Shown here in pieces: positions 37,512-50,600 of a stretch of 64,000 nt of DNA. The translations under genes were made by a program, and so were the position numbers. The stretch lies in assembly GCF_000499845.2 (NCBI RefSeq), contig NC_023753.2, positions 5,478,791 through 5,542,790 of the forward strand, read 5' to 3'. Every line of letters starts with the position of its first letter. Position 1 is the stretch's first letter. The notes under the pieces are model-generated. The model worked only from the letters and a program-made list of their open reading frames with translations, had not been told where the DNA came from and searched no databases. Origin of the DNA: Phaseolus vulgaris. Lineage: Eukaryota; Streptophyta; Magnoliopsida; Fabales; Fabaceae.

Positions 37512-37760
37512 CTGCCCCGGGAAAAAAAGAAGAAATCGTCTATTGCCGTGAGTTCCGAGCACGAAGGCTCCGACGGGCTGATTTTCCGACGAGTTTCCAC
37601 CGAGTAAGGACACGTGTGTCTGTCTCAATTTGAACCGTTCTTCAACGAGGTTCCAACGATTTCAAGTGGTAATTACGTGTGTATTTCCGATCTGATTCAG
37701 AATGCACGAAGGCTGCCAATGAAGAACAGATTAGAAGAGAAGTGTTTCACCCTTCACCTA
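37512..37760 (-). other. Probable 5' untranslated exon of AUG2
   Basis: On the minus strand the sequence is GC-richer than its surroundings and ends in GGGGCAG followed by GTACTC, a good donor. The acceptor GTTAG just before the AUG2 start at 35723 shows that the leader is spliced. Another donor-like site (TATAG, GTAAAT near 37136) leaves the exact leader open. The transcript start is unknown. Confidence 0.4.
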
Positions 37761-38013
37761 TTTTCCTCACTTTAACGGCAACACAGAGAAGACATCTTTT
37801 GAATATGGTTTTCTTGAAATAAACATAAAACAGAGTTCATTGTTTTTTTTATTGATTGTGTTTCTTATTAAATTTTATATTTTATAACTTTTGTTTTGTT
37901 TTTTAATTTTAATATCTATATTTCAAAGAATTGTAGCTCCCGTTGATTCACGTAAAATTAAACTTTAAATATAAATTTAAGAAATCATAAAAATAATTTA
38001 ATTAATTTATACC

Positions 38014-39702
38014 TCTATACCTATATATAAAGGGATTCTCTCTTTAACTGCTCTCAAATTTTTTCCTATTTTATCCTTAGATTAATATTTGTTTTTATTT
38101 CATTATTTTTGTTGTTACGTCATTTTCTACTTTTTAAAAATATTTGAAATAGATTATCGATTTTGAATTGAAAGATATGATTTATTTTAAAATTATGAGA
38201 GAAACAAATATTAAGAAAGGTGAGTAGTGGCCAAAGTAGTGGTAACAATTTTGAAATGTAACATTTTTTAACTTATTTCATAAATATTATAACTCTCCCT
38301 TTCTATTTTTTTAATTTATTATTTACATCTTTGTCTCCTCTTCCCTTTCTATTTTTTTTTTCGGTTCGTTCTTCTATAATAATGTTCTTCAATAATAATT
38401 TATTATTTACGTCTCTCTCTTCTTTTTCTTTTCTATCTTTTTTTTCTGTTAGTTCTCCTATAATAATTTATTATTTAGTTTCTCTCCTCTTTCCTTATTA
38501 TTTTTTTTTGTTCGTTTTTTTATAATAATTCATTATTTACGTCTTTCTCTTTTTCCGTAACTATACCAACCTTTTTTAAAAATACCATTACCTTTTAGTT
38601 GATTTGAGTTCTAATGGGATCATTCATTTTTTAAATTGTTTTTTTCAATATTTTTGTAATATAAAAATGTGTATATTTAATTGTTGTGTAATAATGGAAA
38701 CGGTTAGTAGATTTTAATTTTTTTAAAACAAAAATAATTTAACAAAATAAAATAAAATCAATAGATACAAGTTTATTATTTATTTTTTTAATTTTTTTAT
38801 TCGCTGTTAGTTTGGGATTTTATAGAAAAATAGTGTTGATTATTAAGGTAGTGTTAAAAAGGGTATTGATTATTAATGTTTTAAAATAAATAATTAATAT
38901 TATTTTGAAAAATTAATATATATTTTGATGTTATAGATGAAAATCTTTTATTGTTAAAGATCCATTTTTTTAGTATCATTTGAAAGTAAAATATTTTATT
39001 TACTCTCATCTAATGGAGAGATTGGTACGTTAAATTTATTTTGATTACTTTTTTGTTTTAAACTGATATTCTTCTTTATTAAATAAGCATATTTTTATTT
39101 AAAAATTTTATTTTATTTGTTCTCATTTAAATGGCAGAAAAGTAGAGAGATTGGTGCCTTTTATTAGGGAAGAGTAGAGAGAGAGGGGTGAAATGTGAAT
39201 TTATGAACGGTTACTCTTTTTTAGGCAAAAAATAGTGATATATAAAAAAACCATGAAAGAGAAATAATATAAAAACATATGTCTCTAAATTCTTAATTTT
39301 GAGATTCTGAAAGAGTGATATGTAAGAGAACTCTGAGAGAGAAATAATATAGAAACATGTTAATGTCTCCAAAATCCTAATTTTGAGATTCTGAAACTGT
39401 AGTGTTGTTCTTCAGTCTCCTCAATATTTCATCACCGCCACTTCACCCGGTCTTCTGTCTCCTCAATGCTTCAAAAACCCTAATGTTGAGATTCTGAAAT
39501 TGTGTATTTGCTAATTTTCTTCATATTTCATCTCTTTTATTTATCTTATTTTAATCATATTTAATTAAAAATAAATATAAATAATAAAAAATTAACACAA
39601 ATAATAATATATTATTTAATTTGATTAAATTTTATATTTAATTATATAAAAATTAAAAAGTAAAAAAAATGCGAATATTTCTCGCGCCTGTGTGTCCGCT
39701 AG
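38014..39702 (+). mobile_element. Non-autonomous Helitron-like element C
   Basis: It starts TCTATACCTATATATAAAGG, as do elements A and B, and ends with GCGAATATTTCTCGC, then CCTGTGTGTCCGCTAG before T at 39703. The interior is AT-rich with CT-rich microsatellite stretches and no helicase. The base before the start is C rather than the usual A. Confidence 0.6.
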
Positions 39703-39879
39703 TTAAATTTATAAAAAAAAATTTATAAAAAAAATTAACATGATCGTATTTTAAAATTATATTAAAATGTTATAATTTATAGTAAAATAACTCAAATTAT
39801 AAAAAGTAAAGACTGAAATGACGGATAAGAATAAAAATACCAAAATTATAATTTGACATTGTTATAAATTTAAAATGAT

Positions 39880-42082
39880 GATTAGGCTTTTATACCGTGT
39901 AACATTTTATCTCATAATTAATTTAAAATTTTACTTCTCTTTTTTTATTTTCTTTTTCTCTCTTCTTCATTCAACTCACTTTTTTCATTGTTTTCTATTC
40001 TCTTTTTTCACAGTGTTGTTCACGTTTCTGGATTCTACTTATTATTCATGTGATTATCTTTGTCATGGTATCAGATTTTTTTAAGTGGGTTATTTGAATT
40101 TTGCTTTTTTTAAAAAAAAAATTCTTTCCTTTTTTACTTGTTTTGTTTTGTTGATTTTTTTATTTCTATTTCAGCATGAGAAATGAAAACGAGGAACAAC
40201 ACAAACCTATTTATACCTTGTACTTTAATCGAATGAAAACTCAATAACTCCTTTTGTCTCATCGATTCTCTATTTAAACAATTATCACTGGTGGAACAGA
40301 TATATGCTTACGACACTGAGTGCAAAGAATAAGGTGCAGTTTGTGGATGACACAACTCTTCAACCAGCAACAAACATATTCAATTTTTTTAACGTAGAAT
40401 CGCTGCAATAATAATATGATAGTTTTGTGACTTGTACATTATGACCTTCGAATGGAAACATCTTCTTTAAACTAAGGTGGTCTTTCCATTACTGAGTATT
40501 CTACCAAGTTAAGAATAATTTGTAATGAATTATAAAATTTTAGACCTGAACCAATTTGCATTTGTCAAAATAAATGTTATCGTAGTATCTCCTCTGTCAT
40601 TTCTTGAAGAAAAAAACGAAGATCAAGTTATGAAAATTTTAAAAGGTCTTAGTGATATGTATAACAATATTACGGCTTGTGTGCTCCTTATGGAACATAT
40701 TCCTGCCATAATAAAAATATATATTCCTGGTTTCTCAACAAAATGTCATCTAAGTAGCAATGTTTTGATTGCAGTGTCAAGAATGTAAATTTCATTGCCA
40801 ATAAAAATGTTATGTGGTCATTTGTTGTTTGTTCTTTCTGTGGTGGGGATTGTCATACTAAAATTGTTTGTTATAAGAAACATGGTTTTCCAAATCAAAA
40901 TGAAAAAAGAAGTCAACAATAATAATAACAGGAGAATTTGCTCATTATGGTTGAATTAGTCATACTATAGACATTTGCTATAAAAACACATGGTTATCCA
41001 CTTGGATATTGATTTCAAAATAGTAAGAATTTTCAAGTCAACAATGTTGTTGCATAAGGAGAAAGTGTCTTTGATAAAGATCATATCAACAATGAGAATG
41101 GTGTGATGTTCTAGTCACATATTAACAATATCAGATATTTTTTTATATTTTCAAGCAAGCCTTATTTATCTCACCAACACGTGAATAGACATATCCTTTT
41201 TTGTCAATCATCTCAGTCAAATCATTTTTGCACCTACTAATGATCATTACCAAGTTACTATGCATGTTTTCAAATATCTGAAAACTTATTCAGGTGTTGG
41301 CATCTTTCTTCACAACAACACTGTCATTCAAATCAAGGCCTACAACGACAACCTGCCCTAAAACAAGAAAGTCTATAACCAGATTATGTATTTATCTAGG
41401 AGTAACCATTATTTCCTATAAATCCAAGAAACAACAAACAATGTCAAGAAGTTTTTCCGAAGTTGAGTATCGAGCCTTAACTACAACATGTGAAATTCAA
41501 TGACTCACATATTTGTTGCAAGACTTTCGAGTTCCTTTTATTCAGCCAACCTTAATATACTGTGAAAATCAATCAACAATTAAAATTGCCAATAATAAAG
41601 TGTTTTACGAATGGAAAAAACATATAGAAATTGATTGTCGTGTGGTTTGAGACAAAATCAACAAAGGGTTAATCAAGTTTCTTCCTATTTCTTTTGCAAT
41701 ACAAACAGTAAACATTCTTACCAAACCTTTACCACACACTATTTTTAAGAACTTATAAGTTGAGAATGAAAAACATAAACTCCCAGTTGGAGGGGAATGA
41801 TATAATGCTTTTAGTTTCTTAGTTTACCTTTTTATAGGTTTGTTGCATGTTATTGGGCTTAAGGCCCATTTACCTTTTATTTCTCTTTCAGTTTTTGTTT
41901 TTGTTGTATATGTGCCCTTTGGCTTTTACAATGTGTAACCCTTTATCTCAAATTAATTAAAGATTTACTTTTCCTTATCTTTGCTCGTTTTCTCTTCTAT
42001 CTACTTCTCTACTCACTTGTTTCACTTTTATTGTTCTCTTTTCTCACCGTAGTGTTTACATTTTTTATTTTACTTCCATGAC
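39880..42082 (+). mobile_element. Decayed Ty1/copia retrotransposon, internally deleted
   Basis: A truncated 5' LTR (about 39880-40065) is followed by TGGTATCAGA, the initiator-methionine tRNA primer site. gag traces follow (EDQVMKILKGLSDMYNN) and a zinc knuckle, CSFCGGDCHTKIVC, near 40835. Most of pol is missing; RNase H remains at 41290-41760 (KSKKQQTMSRSFSEVEYRAL; LTYLLQDFRVPFIQP; ILTKPLPHTIFKNL) with stop codons. A purine tract GGAGGGGAA leads into the 3' LTR, which starts TGATATAATG at 41798. Both LTRs share GTGTAAC...TTTATCTCA...AATTAATT. Confidence 0.8.
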
Positions 42083-42640
42083 ACTATGTTTGGATTGGGG
42101 TGACACTATAGTTGAGGACGAATGAGAGGGTGATACCCCGTTTGGATTAGGGAAAGAATGAGGATGAAAGAGCGGGGGGAGAGAAAGTTGAGTGAGTGAG
42201 TGAGTGGTCTTTTAAGGGTTGAAGAGAAAAGAGAGATGAGTGAAGAGAAAACCACATAAGATATGTGTTTTTACTTATGTGCATTTTTCATGAATTGATC
42301 ACTCATTCGTTCACGCTCAAGTTAGACATTTTCAAGATTTTTCACCGTGCCTAATCGATTATGCATGAAAAAACACATAGGACTTGATTGATTATGTCAT
42401 AATAAACAGTTGATAATCAATTAAGCATACAACATAATCGATTGACCTTTATTTTTAGGAGGATAATTGATTTTGTGGTGTGTGTTAAAACGAAACTAAT
42501 CGATTATGCTATTCATAAATACTATAATCAATTAGGTTTTTTTTTAAGGGAAGACATAGTTGATTAGGCTCCTAAAAACAATGGATAATTGATTATGTTG
42601 TTTTTTCAAGGCAAGGTATGCTCAATTATGTTCATCTTTT
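42083..42640. repeat. AATCGATTA-rich repeat element
   Basis: It follows the copia 3' LTR directly and starts with GTTTGGATT-type motifs, then holds many scattered copies of ATCGATTA, AATCAATT and TTGATTA. A similar cluster lies in an intron of the kinase gene at 46440-46790. It has no coding capacity; the class is unknown. Confidence 0.5.
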
Positions 42641-44330
42641 CTTCTCGATTTTTTCAATTTTTGTTTTTTATGATTTTTTCTTTGCTTTTCTAGGTGATTT
42701 TTTGTGTTTTTGTTTTTTTCTAATTTAATATTTTGTTTGTATTTTTTTTTAGAAATATTAAAATATTTTTTTCTTATTAATCAGAATTAATAAAATACAT
42801 TATTTGAAATTATAGGCTATTATTTTAGTAATTTTATTTATATTATATTATTCAAAATTCGTAATCTAGATTATCATTTATTAATGAGAATAAAAATTCT
42901 ATTTAAATATTTAAATTCTAAAAATATAAATAATAGAATTCAATTATATATTTTATTATTGTTAATATTTCTAACTCGTGTATCCATAAGATTATCACCT
43001 AGTTAAGAACTTTGTGAATTTTGTTTTCAACTAACCAATCATATACTATACTTATAGATATCCTGAATAATTTATATTTCAAAGTATAAACTAAAGAAGT
43101 GACATTCAACGTGTTGAATATTAATTCAAGTTTAAGAATAATTTATCTCTTATTAGACTTGACAATATTCAGGAAATCAACTATGATTTTATGATCAAGA
43201 TATACAAAATTTATAAAAAGTTAAATATTTAATTATTTTGTTTTTTTAATTTTATATTATTTTTATATGGTAATATGTCATTTGACATGAGTTTTATTAA
43301 AAAAAAATCTAATCAGTTTATTTATGCTCATTATTTACTTAATTAAACTTCTTTGATATTTACTTTTACACAGGAAGATGCAAAAGAGAGTCAAATATTA
43401 TATACAAGTTGATTTGAAAACATATTTATGCAATAACAAATAAATTGAGACAATTTAGCAAATACAAAATTATTCATAAGTTTAAATTATCTAAATGAAA
43501 AATTATATATATTTTTTCATTTCCACACCTATATCAAAGGATTCTCAACGTTGAAGTTGAAATTGATAGTAAAGATTGGGATGAAGATATAAGAAATTAT
43601 GTTATTAGTAAGAAATGTTAAATAAAGAGTGTGTCATATAAGATATTACTTTTTAATTTATTTATTTTTTTACTCAGTATGATTGAAAACTTACTTGTAA
43701 ATTAAAGTAATAGTATAAATATCTAAAAAAAATTCCTTTTTAAACCACAAAATCACCCCTACGTAATCTCAATTTTATTAATTTGACACATCTTCATCTA
43801 TATTTATATATTTTTTTTTATCAATTTTATCCTTATATTAATATTTATTTTAATCATTTTATTACTTTTTAAGTATTTAATAAATAATTATTTATCTTTA
43901 TAGTTAATAGGAAATTGTTTTTTTTTAAAAACTAATAGTTTATTAATTTGTATGATGCAGAATTTTTTTCATATTTTCATTTATCTTACAAATTGTAGTT
44001 GTTATTTACTTTTATCATTTAGTTTTTTTTTTAAATATATGAATGAATGACAATGGCATCTGAATCTAAATCTATAAAAATGATAACTTTTATATACAAA
44101 TTTTTATCATTTTATCTTTTATGTTTTATAACTATTTTTTTAATACAACTAACTATTTATAATAAAATTATAAAAAATATTTTTTATTAACATATCTTTT
44201 ATCTTTTTATAAATTTAATAATATTTTAATAATTATTATAATATATTTTTTTCATAAGAAAAAGTTACTTCAAATACGTATAACTTTTAGGATTTCTTTC
44301 TCCAATTATTCAGAGTTAATCCGAAATTTA
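42641..44330. other. AT-rich intergenic DNA, no gene seen
   Basis: Only A/T-rich sequence. A piece near 43528 (CACACCTATATCAAAGGATT) faintly resembles the Helitron 5' end but has no matching 3' end. Confidence 0.5.
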
Positions 44331-44670
44331 TTGCAGAGATGGGATTTAGTATCTGAATCTAATATAGCACGCTGGTGTTATAGACAGAGCTCAAGAACAT
44401 TGAAGACCTTTTTCCTGTCTCCTTTTCTTATTATAAGTATTCATCCCGCAGCCTCTTTTGACTGCGATCCCCCAAACCTAGTAATTAGTGCCGAAAACGG
44501 GGGCTATTATCGTAATCCCCAATAACGCCGTGTTTGGCAATCAACATATTGAGTGGCGACTACTCCCCAAATATTCAAATCCATCGCAAACACTGCCTCT
44601 AGAATCTAGGGTTTCTCTTTCCCTCTTTCGTTCTCCACTCCCAAATTGCGAACCTCGTCGGATTCAGCCA

Positions 44671-47600
44671 ATGCAGCTTATTCACTCCGACGAACCCGCG
44701 TCTGAGCGGTGCGACTCGCCAGAGAAACCCGAGGATTCTAACTCTGTCTCCGATTCTCTCGACTCCGTAACCGACGACAGAGCGGCTCTTGACGTCACCG
44801 GGAAGAACCTCGAGTTTCCGGAGGCGGAGAACGTCGAGCACTCCGCGGAGAGCCTCTACGTGTACAAGAACATTTACAGTCTTATTCCGAAGTCGGTTTC
44901 GCGCCTAGAGCGATTGCGAACGCTGAAGTTCTTCGGAAATGAGATTAACCTGTTCGCGCCCGAGGTTGGGAACTTGACGGCGTTGGAGTGCTTGCAGATG
45001 AAGATTTCCTCGCCGGGGATCGGAGGCTTGCCATTGCACACGCTTCAGGGTTTAAAGGAACTCGAACTCTCCAAAGGACCTCCCAGACCTTCTGCTTTTC
45101 CGATTTTGACAGAGATTTCTGGTCTCCGGTGCTTGACTAAGCTTTCTATTTGTCATTTCTCCATAAGGTTAGTGTTCGTTCCTCTATCATTTAATTTCTC
45201 TGAATTGTATTTTTTTAACACAATTGTTGTTTTAGATTACAAATAATGTGGTTTGTGGGTCATTGAGATGTGAGTATGTGTGTGTTTTGGAATTACTATA
45301 GATACCTTCCTCCGGAAATTGGATGCCTGAAAAAACTGGAGTATCTTGATCTTTCGTTTAATAAAATGAAGACGTTGCCAGTGGAGATAAGTTACTTGAG
45401 TGGCTTGATATCCATGAAAGTTGCGAATAATAAGTTGATGGAACTGCCGTCAACTATGTCTTCTCTGTTAAGACTGGAGAGTTTGGACCTGTCTAATAAT
45501 AAGTTGACTTCGTTAGGGTCCCTGGAACTTGCCTCCATGCATAGACTTAAGAAGTTAAACCTTCAGGTACTTAGTTATGATTTGTTGCTATTTTGCTGTC
45601 CATTGTATGTGTTATTCTAGGATGGGGACTCTGCTGCTTCTTTTAACACGCTGAAGATAAATTTGTTTACCCTAAACATCCTACTATGAAATCATATTCT
45701 ACTATGTTGATCCATTGCTTGAATTTTTTTGGCTGTTTTTATGATAGTTGTTTTAAGTTGCTGGTGGTCCGTAAGTCTAAACTTTTATTTTGGACTTTGG
45801 TTTCAGCTTTGGGGTCTAAAATATTGGTCTATCTGAATTTTTTTACTGTCAATGCATCCCCTTTATGGCTGATTGTGTGTCCCAGTGTCTGATATGCAGT
45901 CTTTTTCCTGTTTCCTTTGCTTGAAAGTGTTTAATATGCATTTAATTTGGTGGCATCTGACAGTGTTTTTCATGGAGGGACCGCATTGAAGGTGCCTTTG
46001 TGCATCCAAGGTATTGATTTTGTAGCTGTAGCTTGCATATGAAACAAACGACAATAAATCTGGGTGTTAATGGGAGTTCAGATTTTTTATCTAGGTTCTT
46101 TTTATTACTTGTGTATGTTATTAAGTTCTAACTGTATAATTTAGTATTGGGTTTTTGAAAAAAAATATTCACATCCTTAACTTATTTGTATGTGTATTTA
46201 TTGTTCAAGTACAACAAGCTGCTCAGGACATTTCAAATTCCTTCATGGATATGTTGTAATATGGAGGGAAATGATGAAGCTAGATGCAAAGATGATTGTA
46301 GCAGCTCTTCTGTTGAAATGGATCTCAATGAAAGCAACTTTCAGGAAAATGACGAAACCATTTCTGAGGGTGAGGCTTATAATGAATACCCATCTTTGGA
46401 TTATTTGCTCACATTTATGGTATATTTAGTTGGAACTAAACATTGAAGAAGGGAAGAGTATGGAAATCACATTATGCATAATTTTTAATCGATTATATAA
46501 AACAATATAATCAACTATTTTTCACTGTATAAATGTCTAAACAAAGTTTATTATATAGTTTTATATATAATCAGTCATTTTAACATATGATCGATTATAT
46601 ATGTACATTTACATATGTAATTGATCATGCCTATTCGTATATAATCGATCATGTGATAACATAATCCATTTTATATATTTATAAAATAAAATGTTATTAA
46701 TTTTTATTTTTTAATCTCTACTCTATTTCTGTTCTACTAACTACATTTATTTTACTCCATTTTCTCTCTTCCAAACCTAGCATTAGTGTTTGCACTTCCC
46801 TCTTGCAGTGTGAATGATCGAGTTTATTTATTAAGAGCCAAGTACTTTTCTGTGATTTCTTTTGCAGGTCCTAACCATATCTCATCAAGCATGCTAACTA
46901 GCTCCTCATCTAGCAGCAGATGTTTTGTATCCCGGAAGTCAGGTAAGCGGTGGAAAAGACGGTATTATTTACAGCAGAAAGCTCGTCAAGAACGCTTGAA
47001 CAACAGTAGGAAGTGGAAGGCTGTAGATCATGACCAGTTGTTGAGCAAGAAGATTCACAGAATTTCTGAACCAGGAAATTGTGATAGTCTTGATTCTGAA
47101 ACTTGTGCAGAAGTTGTATCAGAGAATGGGAACCTGGATGATAATAAAATAATATTTTCTGAACCAGCAATAAATGGCAATGAAGTTGATGATCTTAACA
47201 ATGGTGATGTAATTATTGAGAAACACTTTTCTGGGGAAGATTGTTGCACTACTGAAAGCAAAGATGAAAAGGATGCATGCTTGTGCTCCGCAGTGAACAG
47301 GCAAAGTGAACAGGATGAAGTATCTTGTTTGGAACTTTTAGAGTGTGTTTCTAAATCAAAGAGACATTTAGACCGGGATCTTGATAATCCTAAACCGTGC
47401 AAGTCTAGAAAATCTATCAGTGCTAGTTCATCATTGTCTTGTAAATACAGAAAGATCTCATTTTGTGGCATTGAAGACCATCTATCAGATGGGTTTTATG
47501 ATGCAGGACGAGACCGGGCATTTATGCCTCTAGAGAGTTACGAGCAAAATCAGTGTCTTGCTTCTCGTGAAGTCATCCTTCTAGACAGGTTTTCTTTTAT

Positions 47601-50600
47601 TATTGTTATTAGTAGGTAATGGTTGTATATTATAACACTAGTTTTATTCCTAATGTGATTGGATTGTGTGTTATCTTTCAGAAAAAAGGATGAAGAGTTG
47701 GATGCTGTTATGCTAGCTGCACAGGCATTGGTCTATAATTTGAAGCAGTTAAATGGTTTAAACAGACATGGGAACCAGGATGCAGTTGATAACTTGCAGA
47801 CAGCATCACTGCTTGCACTCTTTGTATCAGATCATTTTGGTGGCAGTGATAGATGTGCTATTGTAGAACGGACACGGAAATCTGTGTCTGGTTCAAACTA
47901 TAATAAACCTTTTTTCTGTACATGCTCGGCTGGAAGCAGCACCAGTATAAGGGCTTCCTCTGAATCAGTTGTAAACACCATAGAAGATACCAGTCTTTCT
48001 AAGATATCGGAAAAATATCTCGACTCTATTAAAAAAATGCAAAATTCAATCATAGTTCCAATTGGCTCCGTGCAGTATGGTGTCTGCAGACATAGAGCTC
48101 TGCTTTTTAAGGTAATCGTTGTTACTATAATCATAATATAGAATTGTGCACTGATTTTGTACCATAATTTTTTCAGATTGTGCCTTATTGTGATGGTCTA
48201 ATGCTAGCTGATTTGTTTTACAGTATTTATGTGATCACATGGATCCATCAATTCCTTGTGAGCTTGTCAGGGGTTACCTAGATTTTTCGCCACATGCCTG
48301 GAATATCGTTCTGATTAAGAGGGGTGCCAAGTGGGTTCGAATGCTGATTGATGCTTGTCGACCTCTTGATATAAGAGAAGAGAAAGATACTGAATACTTT
48401 TGCAGGTATGTACCTCCTGAGTCTGAAGGGATGTGGTACATGTTGTCTTTTTTTAAAACACAGTTTTGCTTGGTATTATATAGTATTCTTCTCTCACTTG
48501 AGTGGGCTTGGCTATATTTATGATTGATTTTGTATGCTAGTTAATTTTATTATTGGTTTCATGTTGAAATATAGCTTTTGATATCAGTTTTATTTCTGTT
48601 ATCAATTTTGTCATGTTAAATAATCACCAATCATTTGACATTTTTTAAATTAGATTTTGTATCATATTGTACAGTGTAATGAATTTTGCTTATGGTTTAA
48701 AATTACTAAACTAAAACAACCAGTAAGCCTGTCTCGAATTTTAGTCCAAATATTTATGCAATATCTTCATGGAACCTAACCTTGTGTAAATTAAAGAATA
48801 TGACTGAATATCTTTGTTTTCTCCAAACTAAGTCTTAGTGAATCTTTGGATAATATTTTCATGGAACCTAATCTTGTGTAAATTAAAGAATATGACTGAA
48901 TATCATAGTTTTCTCCAAACTAAGTGTTAGTGAATCTTTGGATAATGTGTGCAAACATACTTTTGAAAGTCAGCATCATGCAATTTAAAAAAAAAAATCT
49001 TTATGGAACTCCACCCTGTATGAAACTAAATGAATATTGGTGACTTTGAATATCATAGCTGGTCAGCATTACATTTGCAATGAAGAATACAATTTAGACC
49101 CAAGGGTGCATTCTTCTAATTGATTAAAATTTCTTAAGAATTTGTTCATCATCTGAGAACTTTATTTAAATTTGACTTCTGTGAATTTATAAGTAGTTAT
49201 GTGGAGACTGATGATTTTGAATTCCAGGTATATACCTCTTAATCGAACCACAATCCCTCTTTCTTCAAGAGGAATTCCTGGTTCTGATTATTCTTTTCCA
49301 TCACTTACTACATGTGATTTACTTGAGACAAAGGCTTCAACTACTTTAATTAAATGCAAAATGGGATCAGTTGAGGCAGCAGCTAAGGTTTGTTATTGAA
49401 CACAATGGCCATGAATTGTTCTACTTGTTAGTTTAAATTGTTGTTGTGATTATTTGGATATAATATAAATATATTGTGGTCACTTCATACACATCTTGTG
49501 TGGCATTGTAGGTGCGTACTTTGGTAGATCAGGGGAGTTCTGCTGACAAAATTAAAAACTTTGAGTATAATTGTCTGGGAGAAATAAGAATTCTTGGTGC
49601 TTTAAAACACCCATGCATAGTAGAAATGTATGGACACCAAATGTCATGTCAATGGTCTGTCTCAGCTGATGGTAGTCCTGAACACCGAGTGTTTAGATCT
49701 GCCATTTTTATGGAGTATGTGGAAGGGGGCTCTTTAAAAGTAAGAATTCTATATCATTTCTTTGTTATTACTAACATTTTTTGTTTTGTTTTTATTAAAT
49801 TCACGCTTATTTTTACGCAGAACTATCTGGAGAAGCTGTCAGACTCTGGGAAAATGTATGTTCCTGTGGAGTTGGCTTTGCATGTTGCCAAAGATGTCTC
49901 GTGTGCTTTGTCGGAGCTGCACTCGAGGCACATAATTCATCGTGACATAAAAAGTGAAAACATTCTGCTTGATTTGAATAGGAAGAGAGACAATGGAGCT
50001 CCCACTGTGAAGCTCTGTGATTTTGATAGTGCAGTGCCACTAAGATCAACTTTACATGCATGTTGTATTGCTCATGTGGGAACACCTCCTCCCTGTGTAT
50101 GTGTTGGAACACCTAGGTGGATGGCTCCAGAGGTTATGCGGACTATGTATAAAAAAAAATCTTATGGATTGGTAAGATCCTCCTACTGATAATCCATTTA
50201 TTGAGTTTGAAATATATGAGCAATATAAATTTTTTTGTAAGTAGCCATTATAGATGTTTAACTACAAGTCCAGCTCCTTTGATTTTGAATTTCTCTGATT
50301 TTGCAAAAGGATATTCTGCTTTTGTAAATGTGCGATTTATAAAAATAATGGGAGGTATGATGTCAAGTAAAATATATTTTGGAATAATAGCTTTTCCTTT
50401 ATTTCTATGATTTTTTAACTGTCTCAAACCCACCCTCTTTTTATTCATTTTCCCTATTATTGTATTTCTCCGTTTATCTCCCACCCGTTTATGCACATAA
50501 TACATTTTTGCACTTATATATCACATGCTAACTGGTAGTTAAATATAAGTTTTGGCAAAACCTAGAAGTAATGAACAAGAAATCCAGTCTTAGATTTCCT

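Noticed and set aside
44488..44670. Upstream in-frame extension of the LRR kinase
   Set aside because: The extension starts with GTG, not ATG, and its sequence has no family features. The ATG at 44671 is preferred.
48406..48523. Continuation of kinase exon 6 into the intron (RYVPPESEG)
   Set aside because: The frame stops soon after, and exon 7 at 49228 gives the expected RYIPLNRT continuation. The likeness is noted as a finding instead.
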